DNA of 64,000 nucleotides from Chelativorans alearensis (GCF_010993735.1 NZ_WQNI01000002.1:124001-188000), one strand, 5' to 3'. Shown: positions 37,230 to 47,405, counted from the first letter of the stretch. The notes: a model not told the origin generated them from the letters alone. Made by a program: numbers and translations.

Positions 37230-38951
37230 TCAATTCCGCTCCGCGATGCTGTGGGTGCGTAGGAATTGCCAGCGCACTTCCGGCAGCTCCGGTGCGGAGA
37301 AATGCAGCACGATCTGTCGGCTGCGGCAGGGGCCGGCGACGGCGGCGAAGAAAATCGACTCCTCCACCACGGGCTCCACGTCATCGCAGGAGAACACCCA
37401 GGTATCCGTGCCTTCGCCAGCAAGGATGAGCAGGCCCTGATCGTCGCGGTAGAGCTCGATGTCCGGGTGGATGTGAAAACGCACGGCGACGGCGCAGGGT
37501 TGTCCGGCCGAATAGCCGTTGGCTGCCTGGAATCGATCGAGCCCCTCAAGAAGCGCGCCGTCCTGCGAGAGCGCCAGCTCGCGCTCGTGCAACAGACCGA
37601 AGCGCTGCACATAGCCGTCGTGACTGGCGGCGAATGCCTGCGTGTCGGGCGTGTCCGTGCGCCGGCGCTCCACCTTGCGCGGGCCGCTGATGAGCGGCGT
37701 GCCGATCCAGTCGTCCCAGCCGCTCGACAGCGCGAAACGCGCCTGGGAGGTGTCGTCCAGCGTTGCCGTGGAGTGCGCCGCGGTGGCTCGGGCCAGCGGC
37801 CGAAAGGCCTCGGCGCCGAAGCTGTCGACGCCGCAATTGACGATGAACTGGTGCCGCCCCGACGACATCTCGAAGGAAAGGCAGCCGGCATGGGCGTGGT
37901 TGGAAAGCTCCGGCGGCGGGGGTGCGGCGGTGTCGGCGATCGCCGTCGTCGTCCCCATGGCCAGCCGCTCGTAGCCCGAATAGGGCGCCTGGGAGAGCGG
38001 CGCACCGCCCGTATCGTCATGGCGCAGGATGGCCGCCACGCGGTCGTGGATGGTCACGCCCATGCCGTTGAAGCGGGCAAGACTGCCGTCGCGGTGGCGG
38101 AAGAAGCGCAGGGCCGGCAGCATGCGCTCCACGGCGCCGACCAGCGCGTCGGGAGGCGATTCGGCCTGGTTCGCATAGGTCTGACGCAACGGCAGGAGGT
38201 CGGCCAGAAGCTCCATGACGGCGCGCGGGTTGCGCGAGATATGGCCGCCGTCGGGCAGGATCTGCCAGTCGAGCTCGATGCCCAGATTGCGCGTGGCGGA
38301 GCGGAGGGCGGAGACCGGCGCGGGGAGCGACAGGGCGGCGAAGGCGAGTGCCACACGGGCACGCAGTTTTTCTTCGCCGTCCGGCATCTCCGGCGCCATG
38401 GAGCGCAGATAGCGCACCTGGATGGCGAGCACCTTCAGGAACTGGCGATAGAAGGCCAGATCCGCCCCTTGCAGCACGACGGCCGAATGCTGCAGCCAGG
38501 CGATGATGCGCCGCGCGGTGATGGAGGGGGCCCAGGCGAGACCCGTGATGCGCCGGCCGTGGAGCCCGATCCAGTCGGCAACCAGGGCGCGAGCGTTGGC
38601 GGCGGCAAGCTCGGACTGGGCGGCGTTGAGATGACGCAGCCAGCGGAAGTCGTGCAGGCTCTCCAGCCAGGCCTGGTTGCGGACCTGCAGATGAAACGGC
38701 GACTGGCCGCCCGTTTCCACCAGTTGGCCGGAAAGCAGGAACCGCCCATGATAGATCTCGCGGGCGATCTCCGGGTCGGCCAGCCGCAGGTCCGGCGGCG
38801 CGATCAACACGCGTTCGGGCGTGCGCCCCGTATAGCGCCAACGATAGGCTGGCCCAGCGCGCAACCGCCGGCGAAGCCGCCGCCAGCCCTCACGCATCGC
38901 CAGGTTCCACAATAGCGGACTATAGCCGCCGGCCATCGTCAACGAACGCAC
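37230..38951 (-). CDS. heparinase II/III family protein
   Basis: The 573-residue protein has an N-terminal alpha-helical toroid region (ARALVADWIGLHGRRITGLAWAPSITARRIIAWLQ, DGGHISRNPRAVMELLADLL with the active-site NPRA region) and a C-terminal beta region (DTSQARFALSSGWDDWIG). The overall order matches the heparinase II/III family common next to purH and rsmB in rhizobia. It is likely a polysaccharide lyase or a non-lytic relative; substrate unknown. GAGG precedes a GTG start at 38951, which is preferred over the ATG at 38936 that has no ribosome site. Confidence 0.85.
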   Translation of the reverse strand: MRSLTMAGGYSPLLWNLAMREGWRRLRRRLRAGPAYRWRYTGRTPERVLIAPPDLRLADPEIAREIYHGRFLLSGQLVETGGQSPFHLQVRNQAWLESLHDFRWLRHLNAAQSELAAANARALVADWIGLHGRRITGLAWAPSITARRIIAWLQHSAVVLQGADLAFYRQFLKVLAIQVRYLRSMAPEMPDGEEKLRARVALAFAALSLPAPVSALRSATRNLGIELDWQILPDGGHISRNPRAVMELLADLLPLRQTYANQAESPPDALVGAVERMLPALRFFRHRDGSLARFNGMGVTIHDRVAAILRHDDTGGAPLSQAPYSGYERLAMGTTTAIADTAAPPPPELSNHAHAGCLSFEMSSGRHQFIVNCGVDSFGAEAFRPLARATAAHSTATLDDTSQARFALSSGWDDWIGTPLISGPRKVERRRTDTPDTQAFAASHDGYVQRFGLLHERELALSQDGALLEGLDRFQAANGYSAGQPCAVAVRFHIHPDIELYRDDQGLLILAGEGTDTWVFSCDDVEPVVEESIFFAAVAGPCRSRQIVLHFSAPELPEVRWQFLRTHSIAERN

Positions 38952-39025
38952 CTATTCCTCGAAATACCTCCCGCCCCCATCAAGAGTCTAAGTGATTCAA
39001 CGGTTTGTGCGAAGGAGAAATGTTA

Positions 39026-40444
39026 CTACCTCAAACGCCGTAGGCGCGCGGCGAAAAAGCCGTCAACATTGTCGAGGCCATCCCGTCCGGCAGGTGTCGT
39101 GCGCAGCCAGCCCTCCGGCGTGATGAAATGCTCCGCGCCCGGCAATTCTTCGGGTCCGATCCGGTCGAGCACTACATCGTTTCTTTGCTCGATGAGGCCT
39201 GCCACCAGCGCCTCGCCTTCGGCGGGATCGAGGGAGCAATTGGAGAAGACGACCGTGCCGCCCGGACGGACGAAGGAAAGTGCACGCTCGAGAAGCCGTT
39301 TCTGCAAATCCGCCAGTTTGGCGATGTCCGCGGGCGTCTTGGTCCAGACGACGTCGGGATGGCGGCGCACGGTGCCGGTGGAAGAGCAGGGCGCATCGAG
39401 CAGCACCGCGTCGAAAAGCCGTTCCGGCTGCCATGTCAGAATATCGGCTTCGACGATACCTGCCTCAAGCCTGAGCCGCTCCAGATTGGTCCTCAGCCGT
39501 TTCAGGCGATTTGCGGACTGATCCACCGCCGTCACACGGGCGCCCGCGAGGGCGAGTTGGGCGGTCTTGCCGCCTGGGGCGGCGCAAAGGTCTGCCACGG
39601 CATCCCCCGCGACAGCGCCCAGGAGCCGTGCCGGCAGGCTGGCGGCGGCATCCTGTACCCACCAGGCGCCTTCCGCATATCCAGGAAGTTCCGGCACCGG
39701 CGCCGCCAGCCGCTCGAGGCGTACCGAGCCGTTGGGCAGCACGCGCCCGCCCAGCCGCTCGGCCCAAAGGTCGGGCTCGGATTTGACGGTGAAGTCCACC
39801 GGCGGCTCCAGCCGGTGTGCCTTGACGATCGCGTCCGCCTGCTCGGCGCCATAGGCGGCGGCCAAGCGCTCGGCGAACCATGCGGGGGCATCGCTGGCCT
39901 CCGACAGCGCGCGCGGCAGCGCTTCCTCCTTGTGGCGGGCGATGTTGCGCAAGATCCCGTTCACCAGTCCCGAAAAGCGTGCCGTGCGTGGGTCGGCGCC
40001 GGCCTGGGTCACGGCAAGGTCGACGGCGGCGCTGTCCGGCACGTCGAGGAACAGGATTTGCGCCGCGCCGACATGCAGGATGTGCGACAGGGCATGGGCG
40101 CCCGCCGGCAGAGGGCGTTGCAGCCGCTCGCTTACCAGTTTCTCTATGGTGCAGCGATGGCGCAGCGCGCTTGCCAGGATGGCGCGGGTGAGCGCGCGGT
40201 CACGCGGCTCAAGGGCAAGGAACTGCGGGTGGCCGTGCTCGCCGTCGGTCAGCGCGTCGAGCGGCGTGCGGGCGTCGATCACCGCGCCAAGCAGCTTGGC
40301 GGCGGTGCGGCGGGCGGCAAGGCCGGGCTTGTCCTCGCCCACCCGCGGTCCCGGGCGCTTTCCTTGCGGTGTCTTGCGCGAAAGAGACGCTTTGGCGGCC
40401 TTCACGACCACGGGCCCTTGCGGCCACCGGAGCTGCGGCCCCAT
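39026..40444 (-). CDS. rsmB: 16S rRNA m5C967 methyltransferase RsmB-like
   Basis: The 472-residue protein has an N-terminal NusB-like RNA-binding domain ([36 protein letters not shown]) and a methyltransferase domain. The latter has [15 protein letters not shown] (SAM site), [18 protein letters not shown] (first Cys) and [16 protein letters not shown] (catalytic Cys). It methylates C967 of 16S rRNA in E. coli. If the ATG at 40444 is used, the start overlaps htpX by 43 bp; a later GTG near residue 12 would remove the overlap. Confidence 0.93.
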   Translation of the reverse strand: MGPQLRWPQGPVVVKAAKASLSRKTPQGKRPGPRVGEDKPGLAARRTAAKLLGAVIDARTPLDALTDGEHGHPQFLALEPRDRALTRAILASALRHRCTIEKLVSERLQRPLPAGAHALSHILHVGAAQILFLDVPDSAAVDLAVTQAGADPRTARFSGLVNGILRNIARHKEEALPRALSEASDAPAWFAERLAAAYGAEQADAIVKAHRLEPPVDFTVKSEPDLWAERLGGRVLPNGSVRLERLAAPVPELPGYAEGAWWVQDAAASLPARLLGAVAGDAVADLCAAPGGKTAQLALAGARVTAVDQSANRLKRLRTNLERLRLEAGIVEADILTWQPERLFDAVLLDAPCSSTGTVRRHPDVVWTKTPADIAKLADLQKRLLERALSFVRPGGTVVFSNCSLDPAEGEALVAGLIEQRNDVVLDRIGPEELPGAEHFITPEGWLRTTPAGRDGLDNVDGFFAARLRRLR

Positions 40445-41361
40445 GGGCCAGCCGCGGAGCCGCCGCCCCAGGGTCCGCCGGCACCGGGCTCTTCGTAGGG
40501 CATCTCACTTCCAAGTCCCGCTTCCTGTGCCATCGCCTGCAGGGCGGCGATGCGGTTTTCCGTGGCGGGATGGGTGGAGAAGAGGTTGTCCATCCTTTGC
40601 CCGGAGAGCGGGTTGATGATGAACATGTGCGCGGTGGCCGGGTTGCGCTCGGCATCCTGGTTGACAATCTGTTGCGCGCCGCGCGCGATCTTGCCGAGTG
40701 CCGAGGCCAGCCACAGCGGCTGGCCGCAGATCTCCGCGCCGCGCCGGTCGGCGGCGTATTCGCGTGTGCGGCTGATCGCCATCTGCACCAGCATCGCCGC
40801 CAGCGGCGCCACGATGATGGCGACAAGCACACCGATGAAGCCGAACGGATTGTTGTTGTTGCGGCCACCGCCGAAGAAGAGCGCGAAATTGCCCAGCATC
40901 GAGATCGCACCGGCCAGCGTGGCGGTGATCGTCATTGTCAGCGTGTCGCGGTTCTGCACGTGCGCCAGCTCATGCGCCATGACGCCGGCCACCTCCTCCG
41001 GGGACAGGCGGCTCAAAAGACCCGTCGTCGCCGCGACCGCGGCATTCTGCGGATTGCGGCCGGTGGCGAAGGCGTTGGGCTGCGGGTTGTCGATAACATA
41101 GACGCGCGGCATGGGCAGGCCGGCATTCGCGGCAAGGCCGCGGACAATGCGGTAGAACTCCGGTGCCGTGCGCTCGTCCACCTCTTTCGCATGGTGCATC
41201 CTGAGCACCATCTTGTCGGCGTTCCAGTAGCCGAAAAGGTTCATGCCGGCGGCGATGACGAAGGCGATCGCCATGCCGCCCGTCCCGCCGACGAGATAGC
41301 CGACGCCCATGAAGAGCGCCGTCATGAACGCCAGAAGCATTGCCGTGCGAATCATGTTCAT
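40402..41361 (-). CDS. htpX: zinc metalloprotease HtpX
   Basis: The 319-residue M48 protease has two N-terminal membrane helices, the zinc motif [14 protein letters not shown] (HExxH), a middle hydrophobic pair around residues 150-200, and the third ligand region [15 protein letters not shown]. The C-terminus is Gly- and Trp-rich ([15 protein letters not shown]). It degrades misfolded membrane proteins. The ATG at 41361 starts [12 protein letters not shown]; the frame is open upstream but without homology. Confidence 0.95.
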   Translation of the reverse strand: MNMIRTAMLLAFMTALFMGVGYLVGGTGGMAIAFVIAAGMNLFGYWNADKMVLRMHHAKEVDERTAPEFYRIVRGLAANAGLPMPRVYVIDNPQPNAFATGRNPQNAAVAATTGLLSRLSPEEVAGVMAHELAHVQNRDTLTMTITATLAGAISMLGNFALFFGGGRNNNNPFGFIGVLVAIIVAPLAAMLVQMAISRTREYAADRRGAEICGQPLWLASALGKIARGAQQIVNQDAERNPATAHMFIINPLSGQRMDNLFSTHPATENRIAALQAMAQEAGLGSEMPYEEPGAGGPWGGGSAAGPWGRSSGGRKGPWS

Positions 41362-41510
41362 GCCAGTGGCTCCGTTCGCCGCCCGACCGGCCAAGGCAGG
41401 TAAGGGCGCATGCATCCATTCCGCCGCGGTTTTACGGCGGCGATCCTTTCGCCTATATGATGGGAAGACAACGATGCATATTCAACAAATGTGCCTTCGG
41501 GCGCGACGGA

Positions 41511-41720
41511 ATGAAGCCTGTGAGTGAAGACACGAACAAGACCGCGAGATCCCGTGAACTGCCGCCCGCCGCCGAGCGTGCGCTGAAGGAGGCGGAGGAG
41601 CGGCGCCGGCAGCAGGCGGAGCGTGAAATGCAGGCGCCACGCGAGATCGGTGGCCGGAAGGGACTTGATCCCGCCCGCTACGGCGACTGGGAAGTCAAAG
41701 GCATCGCCAGCGATTTTTGA
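41511..41720 (+). CDS. succinate dehydrogenase assembly factor 4 family (DUF1674)
   Basis: The 69-residue protein ends with GGRKGLDPARYGDWEVKGIASDF, the exact signature of SdhAF4/DUF1674. A charged helix (AERALKEAEERRRQQAERE) precedes it. In eukaryotes SdhAF4 helps protect and assemble SdhA. It lies 18 kb from the sdh operon and is divergent from htpX. A GACGGA sits right at the ATG, so the ribosome site is weak. Confidence 0.93.
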   Translation: MKPVSEDTNKTARSRELPPAAERALKEAEERRRQQAEREMQAPREIGGRKGLDPARYGDWEVKGIASDF

Positions 41721-41740
41721 GCCGTCTGGGGCTCCGCCCA

Positions 41741-41837
41741 GACCAGGTCATCGTTTCATGGAATCGATGACCTGGTCCAACTCCTTGTTTTGCCGCAGTT
41801 CCGGATGGAAAACGGTTTCCGCTTTTCCTGGAAATGC
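41741..41837 (+). repeat. RIME-like intergenic repeat, copy 3
   Basis: A perfect 13-bp hairpin GACCAGGTCATCG / CGATGACCTGGTC opens the element. It is followed by the second module with GGATGGAAAACGGTTTCCGC and TTTTCCTGGAAATGCC. It fills the gap between SdhAF4 and the end of the ferredoxin reductase gene. Confidence 0.85.
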
Positions 41838-42665
41838 CTACCCGACGAAGGCGCGCTCCACCACGAAATCGGCGGGTTCGGCGTTGGAGCCTTCCTTGAG
41901 GCCGGCCTTTTCAACAAGCGCCTTCACATCCTTGAGCATGTTCATGGAGCCGCAGATCATCACGCGGTCCTCTGCCCGGTCGAAGGGCTTCGTGCCAAGC
42001 GCCTCGAAGAGCTCGCCGTTCTCGATCAGCGTCGTGATGCGGCCCATGCGCGGCGAGGCCTCACGCGTGGTGGAGGTGAAGTGGAAGAGCCGGCCCTCGG
42101 TCAGCTCGCCGATCAGCGGGTCCTCGCGCGTGGCGGCGATCAGTTCCTCGCCGTATTTCAGCTCCGCCAGATCGCGGCAGGTGTGGGTGAGGATGATCTC
42201 TCCGAACTTGTCGTAGGTCTCGGGATCGCGGATGAGGCTGGCGAAGGGCGCGATGCCGGTGCCCGTCGAGATCATGTAGAGGCGCTTTCCCGGCGTCAGC
42301 GCGTCGTTGACCAGCGTGCCCGTCGACTTCTGCCGCATCAGCACCGTGTCACCCGGCTGGATCTTCTGCAAGTGCTGGGTAAGCGGCCCGTCCGGCACCT
42401 TGATGGAGAAGAACTCCACCTCCTCGTCCCAGCTGGGGCTGGCGATGGAATAAGCGCGGAAGACGGGTTTCTCCGCGTTCGGCAGGCCGATCATGACGAA
42501 CTCGCCGGAGCGGAAGCGGAAGCTCTGCGGCCGCGTGATGCGGAAGGAGAATAGCCGGTCCGTGTAGTGCTTCACCGAAACCACGCGCTCGGCATAGACG
42601 CCGGCGGGAATCGGGAACTCCAGCGCCTGAACGGCTTCGGTGTTGCGCAGGGCGGCAGTGTTCAT
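41838..42665 (-). CDS. fpr: ferredoxin--NADP reductase
   Basis: The 275-residue flavoprotein has the FAD site FRAYSIASPSWDEEVEFFSIKVPDGPL, the NADP site ISTGTGIAPFASLIRDP and the C-terminal MICGSMNMLKDVKAL, ending with the long FVVERAFVG tail of the bacterial subclass I Fpr. It moves electrons between NADPH and ferredoxin or flavodoxin. It is divergent from the hydantoinase pair. Confidence 0.95.
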   Translation of the reverse strand: MNTAALRNTEAVQALEFPIPAGVYAERVVSVKHYTDRLFSFRITRPQSFRFRSGEFVMIGLPNAEKPVFRAYSIASPSWDEEVEFFSIKVPDGPLTQHLQKIQPGDTVLMRQKSTGTLVNDALTPGKRLYMISTGTGIAPFASLIRDPETYDKFGEIILTHTCRDLAELKYGEELIAATREDPLIGELTEGRLFHFTSTTREASPRMGRITTLIENGELFEALGTKPFDRAEDRVMICGSMNMLKDVKALVEKAGLKEGSNAEPADFVVERAFVG

Positions 42666-42732
42666 GGACTGATCCTTTGTCCGTCGCGGTTCCAGCCTGT
42701 CTTGCGAGCACGCTCTTGCTTCACAAGATTAT

Positions 42733-42742
42733 TAGTATACAA
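42733..42742. promoter_or_regulatory. possible GntR-type operator between fpr and the hydantoinase genes
   Basis: TAGTATACAA lies in an AT-rich stretch midway between the divergent starts and fits the TNGTNNACNA consensus of GntR/FadR-subfamily regulators. No such regulator gene is nearby, so this rests on the motif alone. Confidence 0.3.
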
Positions 42743-42826
42743 ATGATTTTAGGGTCAAGCTCCTAGTGGAAAAGACCTATTCCAAAACGCCGCCTGGAAA
42801 AAGGTTTTGCATTCCGGATTTTCAGC

Positions 42827-44905
42827 ATGAGTGAGAAAAGCGGCGCAGAATCGGGCCATGTCGTAGCAGGCATCGATGTCGGAGGCACCTTCACCGACCT
42901 TCTGCTGGTCGATGGGCGTGGGGGCGGCTCGGCCCGCGTCGCTGTCGCCAAGACACCAACGACGACTGAGAACCAGGCCCACGGCGTGGTGAACGCGCTT
43001 CATCAGGCCGGCGTGCCGGCGGCCGAGATCGGCCTCATCGTGCACGGCACGACGACCACCACCAACGCCGTGCTGGAGCGCCGGCTGGCGGCGACGGGCA
43101 TGATCACCACGAGGGGTTTTCGCGACGTGATCGAGCTTGGGCGCCGCACCCGGCCGCAAGCCTATGGTATGACCGGCACCTTCACGCCCATCATCCCGCG
43201 CAATCTGCGGCTGGAAGTGGCAGAGCGCATGGATGCCTCGGGCCGGGTGCTGGAGCTGCTCGACGAAGAGGGCTTGCGCGCTGCGCTGCGCCAGTTGCTC
43301 GATGCCGGCTGCGTCTCCCTCGTCATCCATTTCCTGCATGCTTATGCCAATCCGGCGCACGAGCTGCGCGCGGCCGAGATCGCACGCGAGGTCTGGCCGA
43401 ACGACCACATCACCACCGGCCATTCGCTCCTGTCGGAGGCGCGGGAATTCGAGCGTGGCGTGACGGCGGCCGTCAATGCGGCGGTGCAGCCGATCCTGGA
43501 ACGCTATGTCGCTCGGTTGTCGGACGAACTGAAGATGCTCGGCTATCGGCGCGATTTCCTCGTCATGAACGGCAATGGCGGCATGATCTCGGCCGCGCAT
43601 GTGGCACGCGAGGCGGCGAAGACGGTGATGTCCGGCCCCGCTTCCGGCGTCATGGCCGCCGCCTATACGGCGCGGCGGGCGGGGGTCGAGAACCTGATCA
43701 CCTACGACATGGGCGGCACGTCGACAGACGTGGCGCTGGTGCGCGGCGGGCAGGCGGCGGTCTCCAACGAGATCGAGATCGAGTATGCCATGCCCATCCA
43801 CGTGCCCATGGTCGACGTGCACACGGTGGGCGCGGGCGGTGGCTCCATCGCCAGGGTCAACGATGCGGGGCTGATAGAGGTCGGCCCCGAGAGCGCGGGT
43901 GCGGTACCGGGGCCGATCTGCTACGGCCGTGGCGGGATGGAGCCCACGATCTCGGACGCCAACCTGCTGCTCGGCCGGCTGAACCCGCGAAAGCTGCTGT
44001 CGGTGGACAGCCCGGTGTCGGTCGACGACGTGAAGGGGGTCTTCGCAGAGAAGCTCGGCCGGCATATGGGCCTCGACGCGGTGGAGGCGGCGGGCGCGGT
44101 GTTGAGGCTCGCCAACATCAAGATGGCGGGCGCCATCCGCATGGTCTCGCTCGGCAAGGGGCACGATCCGCGCGACTTCGCCCTCTTCGCCTTCGGCGGC
44201 GCCGGGCCGTTGCACGCTTCGGCGCTTGCCCGCGAGCTCGGCATCCCGCGCGTCATGGTGCCGGCACGGCCAGGCATCACCAATGCACTCGGCTGCGTGG
44301 TGGCCGATCTCAGGCATGACTTCGTCAACACGGTGAACCGGCCGGTGGCCGACGTCGATCTCGATCTGGTGCGCGGGGTGCTCGAGGCGCAGCGGGCGGA
44401 GGGCGAGGCGTTGATCGCCGGGGAGACCGTGCGGCCGGAGCGTATGGAGTATGCTCATTCCGCCGATATGCAGTTCGTCGGCCAGACGCATCTCCTGAAC
44501 GTGCCGCTGCCCGGCCCCGGGGTGGACCGCGAGACGCTGCAGGCGCTCTTCGAGGAAGCCTACTTCGCCCGCTTCAAGGTGCGGCTGCCGGAAATCCGCG
44601 CCAATCTGGTGAACCTCAACACGTCCGTCATCGGCGTCCGGCCCGAGATCGATCTCGCCACACTGATCGACCCCGCCGGCCGCATGCAGCGGCTGGAGGA
44701 GGCGCTGCTGGAGAGGCGGCCGGTCTGGTTCGACGACGCCTGGCACGACACGCCCGTCTACGGCCGCGGAAAGCTGCCGCTCGACGCCGTCATCGAGGGA
44801 CCGGCTATCCTGGAGCAGCTCGATACGACGACGGTGATCGAGCCCGGCGACCGGGTAACGATGGATGACGACGGGAATATTATCATCGCGGTGAGGAGCG
44901 TGTGA
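42827..44905 (+). CDS. hyuA: hydantoinase/oxoprolinase family protein, subunit A
   Basis: The 692-residue protein has the ATPase-type motifs GIDVGGTFTDLLLVDG at the N-terminus and VHGTTTTTNAVLERR, then YDMGGTSTDVALV, DVHTVGAGGGSIARV and ALFAFGGAGPLHA. These define the HyuA/5-oxoprolinase family, which uses ATP to open hydantoin or oxoproline rings; acetone carboxylase subunits are relatives. Substrate is not evident. It overlaps the possible GTG start of the B subunit by 4 bp. Confidence 0.93.
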   Translation: MSEKSGAESGHVVAGIDVGGTFTDLLLVDGRGGGSARVAVAKTPTTTENQAHGVVNALHQAGVPAAEIGLIVHGTTTTTNAVLERRLAATGMITTRGFRDVIELGRRTRPQAYGMTGTFTPIIPRNLRLEVAERMDASGRVLELLDEEGLRAALRQLLDAGCVSLVIHFLHAYANPAHELRAAEIAREVWPNDHITTGHSLLSEAREFERGVTAAVNAAVQPILERYVARLSDELKMLGYRRDFLVMNGNGGMISAAHVAREAAKTVMSGPASGVMAAAYTARRAGVENLITYDMGGTSTDVALVRGGQAAVSNEIEIEYAMPIHVPMVDVHTVGAGGGSIARVNDAGLIEVGPESAGAVPGPICYGRGGMEPTISDANLLLGRLNPRKLLSVDSPVSVDDVKGVFAEKLGRHMGLDAVEAAGAVLRLANIKMAGAIRMVSLGKGHDPRDFALFAFGGAGPLHASALARELGIPRVMVPARPGITNALGCVVADLRHDFVNTVNRPVADVDLDLVRGVLEAQRAEGEALIAGETVRPERMEYAHSADMQFVGQTHLLNVPLPGPGVDRETLQALFEEAYFARFKVRLPEIRANLVNLNTSVIGVRPEIDLATLIDPAGRMQRLEEALLERRPVWFDDAWHDTPVYGRGKLPLDAVIEGPAILEQLDTTTVIEPGDRVTMDDDGNIIIAVRSV

Positions 44906-44907
44906 CG

Positions 44908-46662
44908 ATGACGGGCAGGCGCGCGACCAAGCTGGATGCCATCACCCTTTCCGTCATCCAGGCGGCGTTGCAGCAGGTTTGCGACGAGATGGACCTGGTA
45001 TTCTCCCGCGCCGCCTTCTCTCCCGTCATCGCCGAGGCCAACGACCGCTCCGACGGGATCTATTCGGCCGAAGACGGTTCGCTGATCGCGCAGGGGGCGG
45101 GCGGGCTGCCGGTCTTCGTCGGCGTCATGCAATATTCGACCGGCACGCTGATCGAGCGCATTCGCGAGGGCGTGACGGCGCCGCCCGAGCCGGGCGACAT
45201 CTACATCGTCAACGATCCCTATCTGGGCGGCACGCATCTCATGGATGTGCGGTTCGCCATGCCCGTGTGGCGCGGCGGTGAAATCTATTGCTGGCTCTCC
45301 AACACGGGGCACTGGCCGGATATCGGCGGGGCGGTGCCGGGAGGCTTCTCGGCCTCGGCCACGGCGGTGGAGCAGGAGGGGCTGCGCCTGCCGCCCGTAA
45401 AGCTCTTCAAGAAGGGCGTGCTCGACCCCGAGATATACGCCATCATCTCATCCAACATCCGCGTGGCGGACCAGCGCATCGGCGACATCCGCGCGCAGGC
45501 CGCGGCGCTCGAAGTGGGTGCCGAGCGGCTGGGGGAAGTGCTGGACCGTTACGGGGACGAAACGGTGCGCATGGCGATTGCCGAACTGCGCTTAAGGGCG
45601 GCGGCGCAGATGCGGGCGCGCATCACCGAAATTCCCGACGGGATCTATCGCGGCGAAGCGTATGTGGACTCGGACGGGGTGGTGAATGCGCCGCTGACGA
45701 TCGCGCTAGCGGTCGAAAAGAAGGGCGATGCGCTGACCTTCGATTTCTCCGGTTCCAGCCCGCCCTGCACCGGGCCGATGAACAGCGTGCTGGCGACGAC
45801 GCTCTCCTCGGTCTACCTCGCCATGCGGCACATCTTTCCCGAGGTGCCGCTTTCCGCCGGCGCCTTCGATCCGCTCCTCGTCAAGCGGCCGGAGGGCACC
45901 TTCCTCGATGCCCGCTATCCGCGCCCCGTCTCCGGCTGCGCGGCGGAGGTCTCGCAGCGCATCGCGGAAGCCGTCTTTTCCGCCATGGTGAAGGCGCTGC
46001 CCGACGAGGTGACGGCCGCGCCCGCCGGCTCCAGCGGCAATTTCGCGCTGGGCGGGCACGATCCCGCGCGCGGGCGCGACTTCGTGATGTACCAGATCTC
46101 CGGCGGCGGCTATGGCGGCAACGCCCGTCACGACGGGCTTTCCAACGGCTGCTCCACCATCGGCATTTCCAAGTCGCCGCCCATCGAGGTGATGGAGCAG
46201 GCCTTTCCCGTGCTCTACCGGCACTACGCGCTGCGCGAGGGCTCGGGCGGGGCCGGACGCCAGCGCGGCGGATTCGGGCTTGCCTACGAGGTAGAGCTCC
46301 TGCGCGGGGAGGCGCGTGCTTCCTTCGTCATGGACCATGGCCGTACCGGGCCGCTAGGCGCGCTCGGCGGAGCCGACGGGGCGGTGAACACGGTGACGGT
46401 CTGGCGCGACGGCAAGGCACACGTGCCGCCGCATTTGTCGAAGGAGCAGGACATTCCTCTCCATGCCGGCGACCGCGTGTCCGTCGGCACGCCGGGCGGC
46501 GGCGGGTATGGCGATCCGTTCGAGCGCAAACCGGAGCTGGTGTTGCGGGATGTGGCGCTGGGGTACTACACGGCGAGCCAAGCCGAAGCGCTGTTCGGCG
46601 TGGTGCTGAGCACCGACGGCAGCGCCATCGACGAGGCGGCGACGGCGCGGCGGCGGGGCTAA
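44908..46662 (+). CDS. hyuB: hydantoinase/oxoprolinase family protein, subunit B
   Basis: The 584-residue protein has EPGDIYIVNDPYLGGTHLMDV, ANDRSDGIYS, YGGNARHDGLSNGCSTIG and the C-terminal TPGGGGYGDPFERKPE of the HyuB family. It works with the A subunit in ATP-dependent ring opening. The ATG at 44908 has AGGAG at 9 bases; a GTG at 44902 overlaps the A stop. The stop codon touches a RIME-like repeat, with no further gene or transporter in the operon. Confidence 0.93.
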   Translation: MTGRRATKLDAITLSVIQAALQQVCDEMDLVFSRAAFSPVIAEANDRSDGIYSAEDGSLIAQGAGGLPVFVGVMQYSTGTLIERIREGVTAPPEPGDIYIVNDPYLGGTHLMDVRFAMPVWRGGEIYCWLSNTGHWPDIGGAVPGGFSASATAVEQEGLRLPPVKLFKKGVLDPEIYAIISSNIRVADQRIGDIRAQAAALEVGAERLGEVLDRYGDETVRMAIAELRLRAAAQMRARITEIPDGIYRGEAYVDSDGVVNAPLTIALAVEKKGDALTFDFSGSSPPCTGPMNSVLATTLSSVYLAMRHIFPEVPLSAGAFDPLLVKRPEGTFLDARYPRPVSGCAAEVSQRIAEAVFSAMVKALPDEVTAAPAGSSGNFALGGHDPARGRDFVMYQISGGGYGGNARHDGLSNGCSTIGISKSPPIEVMEQAFPVLYRHYALREGSGGAGRQRGGFGLAYEVELLRGEARASFVMDHGRTGPLGALGGADGAVNTVTVWRDGKAHVPPHLSKEQDIPLHAGDRVSVGTPGGGGYGDPFERKPELVLRDVALGYYTASQAEALFGVVLSTDGSAIDEAATARRRG

Positions 46663-46764
46663 CCAGTTCATCGTCTCATGGAATCGATGATTCTGGTATA
46701 ATTCGTTGTTTTCTCGCAATTCCGAACGGAAAACCGGTTCCCACTTTTCCTGGAGTTGCTCTAG
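46663..46764 (+). repeat. RIME-like intergenic repeat, copy 4
   Basis: It starts directly after the hyuB stop with an imperfect hairpin (ACCAGTTCATCG / CGATGATTCTGGT). The second module has GAACGGAAAACCGGTTCCCA and TTTTCCTGGAGTTGCTCTAG. It is closely related to copies 1 and 3. Confidence 0.85.
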
Positions 46765-46835
46765 CTGCCCTTAAGGCACACCTATCCGTTGCCGCGCGGG
46801 GTTTGCCCGCCGGGCTATGTCAAGGAACGTGGGAA

Positions 46836-46894
46836 GCGGGGCGCGTTGTCCGTGCCACTCAATTTTTTTTTAAGGCGCGTCCAACGCGCCCCGC
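46836..46894. repeat. 13-bp perfect inverted repeat around a T-run
   Basis: GCGGGGCGCGTTG at 46836-46848 and CAACGCGCCCCGC at 46882-46894 are exact reverse complements. The 33-bp loop contains a run of nine or ten T. It may be a hairpin at a transcript end or the edge of a small element. Confidence 0.7.
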
Positions 46895-47325
46895 CGGAGG
46901 CTGTCCCGACGGTCGGCCGGTCACTTGGGTTCCATCTTTCCCGGCTGCACCCAATTACGGGGTGGTCTTAGCCGGGCCATACGAAACCCTAGCGGCTTCT
47001 CCGCGGTCTCCGTGGCGCTGTCTCTCACCCAGCACCCCGGCACCGCCGGCCTGTCGCGGGCCCTCACGCCTGCGGGCACCGGCAGCCCGCAGGAAGAGGT
47101 CTCCGCCGCCCTCCCCGTGTCCCCGGTCCGGACCAAGGTTCCCGTGAGGGCGATGGGGAGGATTTTAAGGGCCGGCTAGGGAGGGGGGCGTATTTTTTCG
47201 CGAAAAAGTTGGAGAAATTTTTCCGAAGTGAATGAAAACAATGGCTTGTCGGGAAGGAAAGGTTCTTTGTCGCCGCATTTTATCCCCGCGCAGGGGAGGC
47301 ATCGCCGGCTGAGGTGAGGGGCGCC

Positions 47326-47405
47326 CGCATTCCGTGACTCGTCCACCTTCCGGAATGGGTCCCGGACAGTCTCCGCTTCGCTCCGACTTCCGGGATGACG
47401 CCCGC
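47326..47405. repeat. intergenic repeat-like module (CATTCCG...CTTCCGGGATGACG type)
   Basis: The stretch contains CCGGAATGGGTCCCGGACAG and CGACTTCCGGGATGACG, with internal inverted arms. Similar wording recurs between genes in many rhizobial genomes. Only one copy is seen in this window, so the call rests on general knowledge. Confidence 0.45.

Noticed and set aside
46921-47179. Open frames on both strands in the hyuB-rpsP gap
   Set aside because: No homology, no ribosome sites and repeat-like composition; treated as non-coding.
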